A stretch of 64,000 nt of DNA from the NCBI GenBank assembly GCA_003956705.1, contig QZCP01000215.1, positions 6,043 through 70,042 of the forward strand. Reading direction: 5' to 3'. Position 1 is the stretch's first letter. Each line of letters starts with the position of its first letter. The notes under the pieces are model-generated. The model had not been told where the DNA came from. It ran no database searches and worked only from the letters and a program-made list of their open reading frames with translations. The DNA comes from Brevipalpus yothersi (Eukaryota > Arthropoda > Arachnida > Trombidiformes > Tenuipalpidae). Below, piece by piece: positions 1-11,600 of this stretch. The translations under genes were made by a program, and so were the position numbers.

Positions 1-1209
1 GAGAGAGAGAGAGAGAGAGAGGAGACATTGAATAGAATTCAAACTAGATTGTAATCATTTCACGATTTCGAAATCTACTATCACTCTTAAACTGTAGTTT
101 ATATCAAATCTTCCCATGAGTATTTTGATGCTTATTTTATGATTTCCTTTCCATTCTCTAATGGTCTTAAATTTTTGGCGAATTAGCAACTTCATGTCTC
201 CTCTTCGAGCAACAAGGTTTGATCTTCAATTTTCGATTTGAACACTTATTCTTTTCCAATCAATCTAACCCTCTATCTGACTATCTCAAGTGTAGATCCC
301 TCAAAAGAGAGGGAGAGAATGGGATGGAGAAGATGTTTGAAGATAAAAGGACCCTTTAATGTTGACCAAATATCGGGTTCCGGCTAGTGAATGATCCTAA
401 GTGGGCATGAAACTGTGAATCGTGCCTTTTCCTTTCATCATTGGCAACTCATGGGCCATGTATGTGTGCTGAAATGGAATGGAAGATAATGTTGGCTGGA
501 AAAAAACACATCAGAATTCTGACGTGATGAGAATACACAATATTGGGTCATTTAGAGAGGTGAAAATGCATTGAAATCAATGAGAACAAGTGCCCAAAGC
601 TTGATGGAAGTTAGAGAGTGAGAGATAAAGTATTCCCCGTGAACAAGTGAACAGCAACTCTCAAGCGATTCCACTGATGGATATTATCATATTCCACTAA
701 TTGACTGTTCTTTTTTTCTGCTCCTATTTTTCACACTTTCTCATCTTTTATCACTCTTTTTTATCCTTCCATTTCTTCTACCTATTCCACAATTTCTCTC
801 TCTCATCAACAATCCAAAATCAAAATATTTGGCCAAAATTTACCAATACACTTCATCGCACATTACTGGATTATACACATTCCCTGGTATATCCATCCTA
901 ATCATCACCATCATTATCATCATCATCATGAAAATGTTTCAAATTGATCAATACTTCATCGGAATCTTCCATCAATTATTCAATGCTTCCTCATCACCCC
1001 AACATCATGAATTTCTACCAATATTTCATGTACATGATGATAATCACAAAATCGTGTACTTGTGTGTTCCAATTTGTCTCTAAACACTATGTGCGTAAAT
1101 GTGTGTGCATCTGGAATGGTTCTTTTTGGACTCTCTGAATTCTTCTTCCTCTTTTCCCGGCGAAAAAAAATCTATCACAATTGGATGCATCCAAAATTGG
1201 CCTCATCAG
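1..1209. other. Upstream flank or intron of the Sidestep-like gene
   Basis: Starts inside a (GA)n run (1-21), then unremarkable AT-rich DNA. Open frames at 701-1138 are short and pyrimidine-driven. I see no signal-peptide exon here, so this is probably intron between an off-window first exon and the Ig1 exon. Confidence 0.5.
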
Positions 1210-1926
1210 GCTTCAGTGAGATGTCCTTTTTTGTTGGTGAAAGAGCAAAACTTCCATGCAATACAAGTGAATGGACATCTGATGTATCGTTAATTATCTG
1301 GTACAAAGGTTTAAGCGGAAAACCTCTCGGCTCATTGGATACTCGAAATGTACCATCCAGTCGATCTTCATCATTGTTATCACTTTCTTCTTCTTCTTCT
1401 TCATCTTTATCTTCTTACTCTTCATCAGCATCATCCTCCTCACAATCAATATCTTCATCTTTTTCCTCGCCTTTCTTGCCATCCACATCCACAGCATCAG
1501 GTCGATCATCATCCTCGGTATCATTACGATTGCCTGCCTCGTCCACATCATCTGCCACTCTATCATCTCCATCCTCCGGTGGATCATCTCGATCAACTGG
1601 AAGTATAGAGCAAGATGCCATCATAAAATCATCATCAGCATCTTCTTCATCCACCTCATCTTCCTCATCACGTCCAGTGGTCATCGGTGCCGCCAGAAGA
1701 ACGTTTAACCTAAATGATCACCACACAAGTGTCGATAAGAGTGGAATAGTATTCCCAGAAAACAGTGGCTCACAATCATATGGTAAATACTATTTTGACA
1801 CATCCGTTCAGCCACCACTATTTGTGATTGATTCTGTGACCGAAGATGATGCCGCTGATTATCGGTGTCGAATTGATTATCGTGTTGCTCGAACTCGAAA
1901 CTATGTCGTCCGATTGAATGTCATAG
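1210..1926 (+). CDS. Sidestep-like exon 1: Ig1 with serine-rich insertion
   Basis: Encodes the first, V-type Ig domain. The B-strand cysteine is in AKLPC, the C-strand motif is LIIWYKG, and the F-strand cysteine is in DDAADYRCRIDYR, followed by a G strand ending in VRLNVI. The two canonical cysteines are about 203 residues apart, far more than the usual 70-90. The excess is a serine-dominated tract of about 106 residues (1353-1670) placed after the C' strand. The donor AG|GTAAGT at 1926/1927 leaves phase 1 and joins exon 2 as V-I-V-P-P. The acceptor is less certain: CAG ending at 1209 gives the phase 1 entry used by most ectodomain exons, while a second AG ends at 1216. The frame stays open back to 1062, but that upstream part does not look like protein and no convincing signal peptide is present. 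Confidence 0.8.
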
Positions 1927-3670
1927 GTAAGTCGATACACTGTTATAGACCATTCTTCTTACTCCTACTGTTTTTCACACTTGCACACATATCTTCATAT
2001 TATTATTATATGGGCTTCCACTTGATTGATCTATTCTGATAATTGATAGTGAGCCACGCTTGGTGTATGAATGTAACTGTATATCGGAAGATTTTTATTC
2101 CCACATACTGTATTGATTGATATTAGAGTTCACACCTCATGTTTCATGGGCTTCATGGTATGTTTGAATGGCGATTGGGTAAAAATTCCCATCTAGAAAG
2201 AGGAGAATAGAAGTAGTCTAACATTGTGTAAGAACAATTGCTACAAAATCAATTCAATGAATTCAGAGGAATTTGAAGGCAATGAGACTGTGGAATTTTT
2301 TTCTATCTCCACCAACACCAATTTGGAATACAGTTTCTCTCTTTCTCTATTCATTGCTTCTGAAACAATGTGAAACATACAGCTCTTGATTGTACACACA
2401 CACAACTATTCTCAAGATGTTCTCTCTAACACTATTAACGATAATGTACAGCTCTTTTCTAAATGATTGTTACAAACAGACTCCCGATTTCGATAAGCTT
2501 ATCATGAGCTCCCACAAAACATGATAAACCGAGTAGTGACAATTGACAAAATGAAACTGAATTTTCAATACCATTTTTAATATGGGATCTGAGAACCATT
2601 ATTATCGAGGCACATCTGAATTCGAGTTTGCATCGACTCATATAAATTAGAAATTAAAGCAAAATCTCTCCCTACTTGATACCAGACTGTTTGAATCTGG
2701 TCAAATAGTTCATCATCACTATTAGGTTTAGGAAAATAACGCAATTCATATTTGATTATTGCCCATACATTTTCTATTGGGTTCAAATCAGGGGAATATG
2801 GGGGGTGATCTAATATTTCACAACCAAAATTCAAATGCATCCACTCAAAAGTTAATCGGGCAGTATGAATGGGACAATTATCTTGAACGAAATAGAAATC
2901 ATCATGTGGAAAGGTCAATCTGAGAAACGGGATACAAGAACCCAAAATTTCACAATATTGTTCCGCATTCATCCTACCACTAACTCTTATCAGTGGACCT
3001 AAACCATAGGATGTTAGCATACCGAAAACTGAGACAGTTTTACGGCCAGCAAAATCAATAAAGTTCACATAACGATCATCGAATCTGAATCCTCGAGGCC
3101 TCAGAACTCTTTTTGGGCCCGTTTTTGAAGTACAAAAATGACTTTCGTCAACGAAAACTACCCTATGCCATGATGTGAAACTTGACAAATTGCTACAATA
3201 ATTAATTCTATTGAGTTTTCGCTGTTCGGTTAGAAAAGTTTTTTTGGCGGCAATATACGAGCGAATATTTCCTTCAATCAAGCGCCTCCGTGTCGTGGAA
3301 TATCCAATATCAAGAATCTCTGAAATATCTTTGATGGTCAAACTAGGGTCTTCAATTGCCATGAGTAATATTTTCAAATCTTCTTCTTCATCTGTTTCTC
3401 TCTTTCTTCCACAATTCTGATAGTTAGTTTCTATTGAGCCAAGTTCATGCCACCTGAAAATTATAATATGATATTAGAAAAAAAAACTTCATTTCATTTG
3501 ATAGCAACCTTTTTGTCCATCTCCAGACACTCATCCTGCTCATACTGAGAGCTTCAGCAATTTCAATTTGGTTGAAGCCAGAAATTTGTAGGAGAAGAAT
3601 TTGAATTTTTCTTTTTTCTTCAATCGGAAACATCTGATGATGGAAAAACTTATGTTAAATTGTGAAAATT

Positions 3671-3740
<70 letters not shown>

Positions 3741-5251
3741 GATCACATACACAGGAGCATAAATCAAAACCAACAAACTTACATCTGATCAGAATGGAAT
3801 AGGATATTTGGGCAAATAAGCACAAAACACAAAAATTTGATCATGTACACAAACAGACACAGGCAACAAAACACTTGATCTGATTTTATTCGATTCTGCC
3901 ATGTGTCTATTTTATCTATTTCTATTCCATAATTTCTAGTATGACCAGTTTCGAAGTGAGCTCATGATAAGCTTATCGAAATCGGGAGTCTGTTTGTAAC
4001 AATCATTTAGAAAAGAGCTGTATATCACGATTTGAGGATTATCATTTCATGATAGGGCGATAAAAGTCCAATGGAGCATCAAAGGTTTGGGTTATGTTTC
4101 GTAATCAAGAATGGTGGAAGAGAGATGAAAAATGCTACATGAAGATTGTTATAAGCTATAATCATAACTATTTATACTATCCACCCATAAGCTCTGTTAG
4201 CACTCTACTCATCAACTGAATTCAATACAAACCTTGCGTTTTTCTTACATCAAACCCTATCATCAGGTCAAATGAGAATCTACACCCAACCGATGATTGG
4301 CCACTCTACATACCTGTGTGTAAATGTTCCCCATAAGCTGAGCTAGAGGTGAGATTCTTTTCCAGATGTAATAGTAATACATGTAATAATACGTGAGAAT
4401 CGAGAGAGAGAGAAAGAATACAGTGTTCATTTTAGCAGGGGCTGTAATGTTAATAATTTCTCTTTTTCTACATCTTTTTATTTTGCGAAAAGTAAAGAAA
4501 TGCTCACAAGATTCCAAGTGCATTGAACTTTGCTAATCTTACTGACTGTAGTGATAAGATTAAAATGCTTAAGCTACTGATTAAGATTATTGATCAAAAT
4601 TATCTTTGAATGAAGATTGGTTGAATTCATTGTACCAGAAAGTTGATTCCTTCCGATCTTGGTACAAACTTAAGCGTAACTTTCTATCCCCCTTATCTTT
4701 CCCATTTAATTCACAGATAATCTATGACACTGGAGACAATAAATTAGTCTAGAGTATCACATCGGGTGTAGATGATAGTGAGAGAACATTCATGTCTTTC
4801 TTTACTTTTCCTTCATCTTCATCTTCTTCCGCTTCCTCCTCTCGCCAATATATTTGTTTCTCACACCATTTCCTTTCTAACTGTATTGTTTGGTATGTGT
4901 GTGTGAATCTTTTCTACTATTCTCACAATTCCCATTCATTTTCTCAGCTAACACTCACATTCACATAGCACACATGCCCATGATTTTTCTCAACTTTTGA
5001 ACACCCATGGCGATAAGAGTGGTAAAGGAGAAAATTTTCCTCTCCACCATTCCTCTAGTTATCATCTTTGTAACTCTTTTCCACTTCATTTTTGCTTTTC
5101 AACTTTGTAACAAATGTCTTCTCCTTGTTCTCATTTTCTTCATCTCTCCTTCATCATTTCCCTTTCTCTATTTCTCCTACTCCTCCTCCTCAAATATTAC
5201 GGGATGATTACAATGTTCTAGAGAAGAATACTGTTGAGAATACTGCTTGGA

Positions 5252-5303
<52 letters not shown>

Positions 5304-6956
5304 ATGCTTATGAATAACGACATATACACAGATACTGGAAGAGATGGGGATGAAAAGAAAATAAGAAAAGACTATCAATGATCATTTTTCTTGTTACTTG
5401 AAAGAATGAAACATTTTATACTCATCAATTTTTATTTTCTAATGAGCAACCATGCTCAGCTACAGCAGTTTCCAATCTTCAAATCTTTCAGATATATATA
5501 TGTGTGTTTGCAAACAAAGGGTGTGAATTACTTCCTAATGTTCAACTAGATTAACCTCTATACAGTTTATCTTGGATGAGAATAGAAATAAGAGAGAGAA
5601 TCAAGAGGAAAAAGAAAAGAAGAAGAAGAAAGAAAAAAAAGAGTAAAATTTAAAAGTTCCACTCATCGAGATGAATCGATCCTCTGTGAGCTTCAGATGG
5701 ATTGAAATTACTTTTCTATTCAATTTGTATGAGAGTCTAGCATTGAAACTTTTGAAGAATAGAAAGGAAACATCAATGTACCCTGTGAATGTAGAGAATC
5801 AATTATAAATTGAAATTATGACTCAAAAGAAGCCCTGGAAAAGAAATCTTTCATCGAGAGACAAAAGTATCCATCAATTATAGGATTCCCAAAGCTCAAA
5901 ATGGTATTGATCATTGCCAGAGTTTCTCAATAATCAGAACATATTCGAAAACTGATCAAAACATTGGACATGAAGACTGACAAATGTTAGGTTCATCGAA
6001 TGGCTGAGAGATTTTCATCGGCATTTTCCCAGCAATGATTTCTCTAGCCGAAGGGAATGCAATGGATTGACATGAGAGACCATTGAGGAAAGTATTCATA
6101 GACTTGGAACTGGAGGAGAGAGGAATCACTGGACTCAAACTATCAGGAGAATCTCATCACTTTCTGTTTATTGCAATAGTTGGAAAGAAATGGGAACAAG
6201 GAAAGGATGAAACTGCTAGATTGTGAGTGACATCAATTAGAAAGAGGGTGAAAGAAAAAGAGGCAAAAGAAGGAACAATAGAATTCGATAGGAATACAAG
6301 GGAATAATAGAATGGTCAACTTGATGAAAGAGGTGAGCAACAAATTTCACTGGGAATTTGAGCTCTCTCGTTAGATGCTTAGTTTGTGAGAAATCCAGGA
6401 CTGAATACCATGTTCAGATAGTGTTAAAACTAATCTTCTTAACAACCTTGTACTGTGATCAAACAATTTCACTGGATTCCTTAAGTTGTCTATAGTACAA
6501 AAATCTCATCTCACTATTTGCATCTAAAGACGATAAATGTGGTGTATGTCACCCATAAGAGAGGAAGAGAGAGAAAATTGTTAGCATTTCAATAACAATC
6601 GCATAAAGCGATAGAGAATTTGAAGACCTCTTCTCATGAACAAATTCTGTAGATCCCAAAATACACAAACAACCTCCTGGAACCATAATTTCTGGCATCT
6701 TTCAGAAATTCTATCACAAATGAATAAGATTGAAAGCCCTTGAAAAGAATGAAAAATGCAATACTACCGGAAAAGAATGCATGCTCTATATATTGTAAAT
6801 AGAAGTGGACAGGAGAGGGAACGATGAAGTTCTGATGGTAAGCTATGATAATGTGATTGATTGCAATGCATGAATTTACTGGATAAAGAATGAGCCCAAA
6901 ATAGTGGAAGAATAAGACGATAGAGATTTGAGAGGCCTAACATTGGACTTCAACAT

Positions 6957-7018
<62 letters not shown>

Positions 7019-8559
7019 CTGAACTTGATTTGACTAACAATATTAGTATTTCGTGAATCAAGTAAGATGCATTGGATAGACTTCCGGGAATGTCAAAGGC
7101 AATATAAAAGAGAACGCTTAAAGTGGAAGCGAAGCTATTGGTGAGGGAAAGAGAGAGAGAGATTGTATGTGTATTCATGCTGAGTGATTTTCAATTACTC
7201 AACATCAAACTCGATAGACTATTTAGAATGCTCTCAATTTGTGGCAAAATCAATTTGAACTGAATATCTTTGGTCATTCATAAACTTTTAGTTGAAATGT
7301 ATCATCCAAAAGGCTACATTATACAAGTATGTGACTGTTTCCTAATGAATCATCAAGAATTTGATCTGTAGCTGGTATAGATCATGGAAGTTTCCTCTTT
7401 CCACCCAAATCATGAGCATTGGGTCAAGCACAATGATCTCAAGTTCATGATTGAAAAGGAATTACTTTTTCCTCTTCCTCCTTCTTTGTGAACAGGTCAA
7501 GCTTAAAATGAAGCTTTCCAAAAGTTTTTATATGAGTATAATTTTCAGAAGGTGTATCATATTTGAAGGAATTTGTACTGTATACAGTTACACATTGGAG
7601 AAGATTAGATCGGAAATCTCGAGGCTAGAATTCGATCGAGAATGATGAGAGAATTCCGGTGTTATCATCTTTATGTTCGAATCAGGTGAAGAAGAACCTC
7701 ATTTATCCGAACTTAGCCATACTAACTTGATTAAATTGAACCTTGAATAGGCTTTTCCTGGCTGTTTTTTGTGAGATATTTTACAAAATATCAAGTTCAT
7801 ACCTTTCAAAAGCAGAATTTTTTCGAATCAAGTCACATGAAAGCTTATACAATTGAGATTATTTTTCATTCATGGTGATGATGTGTACGATAATCTGAAC
7901 ATTTGCCGTGTATTTTCACCATCCAGTCATTCATTAAAGTGTGGTAATTACTTTATATTAGTGTAAAGTATAGTGATCAAAATTCATAACATTATGAACA
8001 CAGAGCATACAGTTCAAGGAATATCCAAATTAGATGAATTCTCTTGTGATCAGTGGGAAGTTGATGCACTCAGTTTCAAACACATTCTGAAATATTTTTT
8101 TCTCAGGCTATTTTAGCTCATGGCTACTGTTTGCAGATTTTTTTTCCTCTCTCTTCTTCTCATGAAAATTTTCTTATTCATGTCTTCCACATCAAGCTGT
8201 CAAGGTACCTATGGGACACTGGATAAGTTGATTTTACTTACCTACGAGGATTGAATTCAGGATTTAGAATAAAAATGAGGCTTTCTCTCTCTTTCTATCT
8301 CTCCCTCTCTGTTGGATAGAAAGATGAAATTTTGCTTATTTTTTCATGATGGAAAGGACCAAATTTTTTATTCAGAAAATATTTCTTCCCACAAAATATG
8401 AGAAAAGAGAGGGGTGCAAAAATTTGACAGTGATATTCACATGATCTTGTATGAAAATCTTCCAAGATACATGTGATTCATTCATTTCTTTAACAGTATT
8501 CTATCTCTTATCAATCTCCATTTTTCTTTCGCTTCACACACATTCTGTTGGGTTTCCTA

Positions 8560-8619
<60 letters not shown>

Positions 8620-11600
8620 TGTGAGAGAAGCAATATTATTATCAGAATGACAGTCTGTAAAAACATTTCCATGTAGACTCGAAAAGTTGGTGATGATTCA
8701 CTTCATCTTCTATGCTCCAGAATTTCATCCACCGATAGGTTTCTTCATACAAACATATTCATCATGCCTTATTTCTTTGTTTTGATGAATATTTTTTTCC
8801 TCTTTTTCCTTTCCTTTCTCATCACTTTTTTTTCCACATTTTGAGATTCAATTTATCTTGCTTCTCTTCTCTTTCTACCTTTTTCATCATTATGTTCACC
8901 TATCGAAAGAAAAAGATTCTCTTTCTCTCTCAGTATGCATATTTGATTCATAAATCCATGTCAGTTTATTAGGTTTCTCCAGGCAAACTGGAATGTCTAT
9001 CCATGAGATTCACAAAAATGGTCAATTTCGGCTAGAAGGTTCCTCCACGTGTCTTGGGGAAATTCAGCTGATTGATAAAATGTCCACACGATGGAACGAA
9101 AAGCAATAAACTGATTTTCAAGCTTGGAAAATTATCATTATATGCATTGATCACGATCATGTATGAAGTTTCACTAATAAGCTCTTGCTCAATATTCTCA
9201 TGATATTCAATAAAAATGATGTGAGCTTCCATGAATGATTCGAATAAAGCTATTATCAAGTCCGATCTTCGAGAACCATCTAGTTTTATGGATCTGATTC
9301 ATACCATAGCTTCAGGGCATGAGTGTGATATATTAGAGGTCAAATCAGCATGACTGACTCGATCAGGACAATTTTCGACACTTGAAGAATACTCTCAAGC
9401 ATTTTCTCTGGACCAAAATCACTAGAACCATTAATTGCTGCCATCTGATCCAGTCTTTGAGATTAAATTCAATGAAATTTGATCGATGATGTCAACAATC
9501 TCATATCAACATGATTTTTCTCTACTACTTCAATCCATTTTGCTCCTGATCCTTCCTCTAGAAGTTATCTCAAAGCCATTCTGTAACTTTTTCATGTTCT
9601 AATAATACACCATGATATCAACATCTTTTTTCTTTATCCTCAAGATAAAATAATCGAACCCAGAAAAAAAGCTCACAATTTCCCTGATAGCTCAATGTTT
9701 CCCTCAGCTGTAGCATAGAGCTGTGACATTTACAATTCAATCATTGAAAAAGTCTCAGATTTATCCAAATCATCTTTCCAATGGTTCTCATTATATTGTT
9801 ACTGCTTGAATTTATCATGGCTTTCTTTCTACTTTCTTTCTTACTTTCTTTCCTCCTTCAATTGAACCATTTATCCATCCAGATTCAGTGGAGTGTGAGC
9901 AAATGTGCCTTCCATGCTGTCGACTTATTTCCTTAAAACCTTCTGATCAGATCGGATAATCATGCAATACAGCCTACTCAACTCAGCCCTAGAGCGTTCA
10001 CTCACCTGATCACATCATCTAAGCCCATGGATTCCTTTTGCTGTATTGTTAGACAGGGTGGATATACAGTAGTAGTAGTGGATTGTTGGAGAAGAGAATG
10101 GGACGAATAAAAGAAGTAGAAAATAAGGAAAAGTAAGATAGAGTGTTCAGAGTGTCAATTGGAATTCACCATAGTTACTGGGGAGATAGAGAGAAATATT
10201 ATCATCGAACCATTGCTTCCAGCTCATAGCTGTTATGGTTTATCATTTCAGATGATTGGAAGAAGAAGCAAGAGTAGCATCAGCATTGGTAGCTGTTGGG
10301 AATGACTTTTTCGTTGAAATAAATGATATATTCTTTTTCCCTTGACTCATTGTCATGAGAATACTCAAGGTTCGACAGAGAATAGAGAAGGTTTCGAAGA
10401 ATACGAAAAAGAGTTAAGAATAGCATTGAGATGGAAAAAAATTCCAATACAATTACAATTGATGATTCACACAACAGCTGGATGATCGATCAAGAGTACT
10501 GTTAGTTTGATTAGATTAATCAATTAATTCCAAATATGAGATGTGAGCTAATGTAGTGAATTATATATTGATTTGCTCTCGAGTTTTTTCCGATTTCGCG
10601 AATGATTGCTGGTTTGTTGGAATCAAAGTAGAGCCACATTTGAGAAGAGAATTTTTGAAGAATTTTCCTCATTTTTGAACTCAATTTTCACTCTTGATTA
10701 GGTACTTGGAGTATTGTTGTGATTGATTAGCATTGAATCAATGTTGAGTACAAATATTGGACAATTTTTATACGCCAATGAGGTATCATCTGTTTACCTA
10801 TTTAAGCTGAATATCTCCAAGTATTTTGATCTTCAAAGTATCTTGAATCTCGAGTCTATATTGAAAACTTAATGAAATGAACTCTCTTGAGATCTGAGTT
10901 CTTAATCCAAGAGTATATCCCTTAGAGGGTTACAAATGCTGAGCTACTCTCTTATTTTCTTATTTCAAAAACCAAGATCCATCAATCAAAAATATTCATC
11001 AACGAGTAAGGAGTATCCAGATCTCGAATATTGAAATATATTGAAACTTATAATCTATGACTATACACCGTGGATGACTATCTTGTCTGAATTAATCATC
11101 AAACAAAAAATTGATGAATAATTCTACCTCTTACACTGAATAAATGATGAGTCTTGACGAGTATTCTCTTTGAAACACAAACAAATTTTGAAAAATTTGT
11201 CGAAAAAGCATCTTTATATATCAAATAAATGAGCATCAAGAAGAATCTTGATTCTGTTTACAGATTGAAGTGATAAATCTGAATGAAAAGGTATGACAAG
11301 TTCGACAAGTGAAACTTTTGCTATGAAATCTCATGAGCATTAAGATGAATAGAATTCTTTCCCAAACATCTTCAGTGTACATTAACAAGATGCAAAGAAG
11401 AATGTTCAATAAAGAATGTGTGTGTGTCTAGTCTGTGTCTTTTTCTCAGCTCTTTTCATGAGCTATTGATGCCTTCCCTAAGCTAAAATAGGTATTCTTC
11501 CTTGCCACCATCTAGTTACCTCTTTCCTCAACTAATCAACCTTCACGTTTACTCTATTTCCCCCCGAATGAAAACCCTTCCACCTTACACCGAACATACA

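Larger units (their letters stand above)
2449..4020 (-). mobile_element. Complete Tc1/mariner-type DD35E DNA transposon
   Basis: A 1572-bp element in intron 1, antisense to the host gene. Its ends are perfect 63-bp inverted repeats (2449-2511 and 3958-4020) starting CAGCTCTTTTCT. It is flanked by the TA duplication typical of the IS630/Tc1/mariner superfamily (2447-2448 and 4021-4022). Inside is one gene for a transposase that reads as intact after removal of a 55-bp intron. A (CT)30 array sits between the right inverted repeat and the transposase start. The identical inverted repeats and open gene suggest a recent, possibly still active copy. Confidence 0.93.

Noticed and set aside
1350..1677. 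A possible intron removing the serine-rich tract (GT at 1350, CAG ending at 1677)
   Set aside because: The donor is weak and the segment is 328 bases, so splicing would shift the frame. The tract itself is fully open.
1294..1684. Open frames on the - strand opposite the serine-rich tract (acidic D/E-rich and M/K-rich translations)
   Set aside because: They are complements of TCN serine codons, which lack stops in several frames. The + strand frame carries a recognisable Ig domain on both sides.
3540..3776. Open frame with a long Arg-Glu repeat
   Set aside because: Produced by the CT array. The same applies to 6876-7178, 36023-36814, 59517-60032 and 63660-63941.
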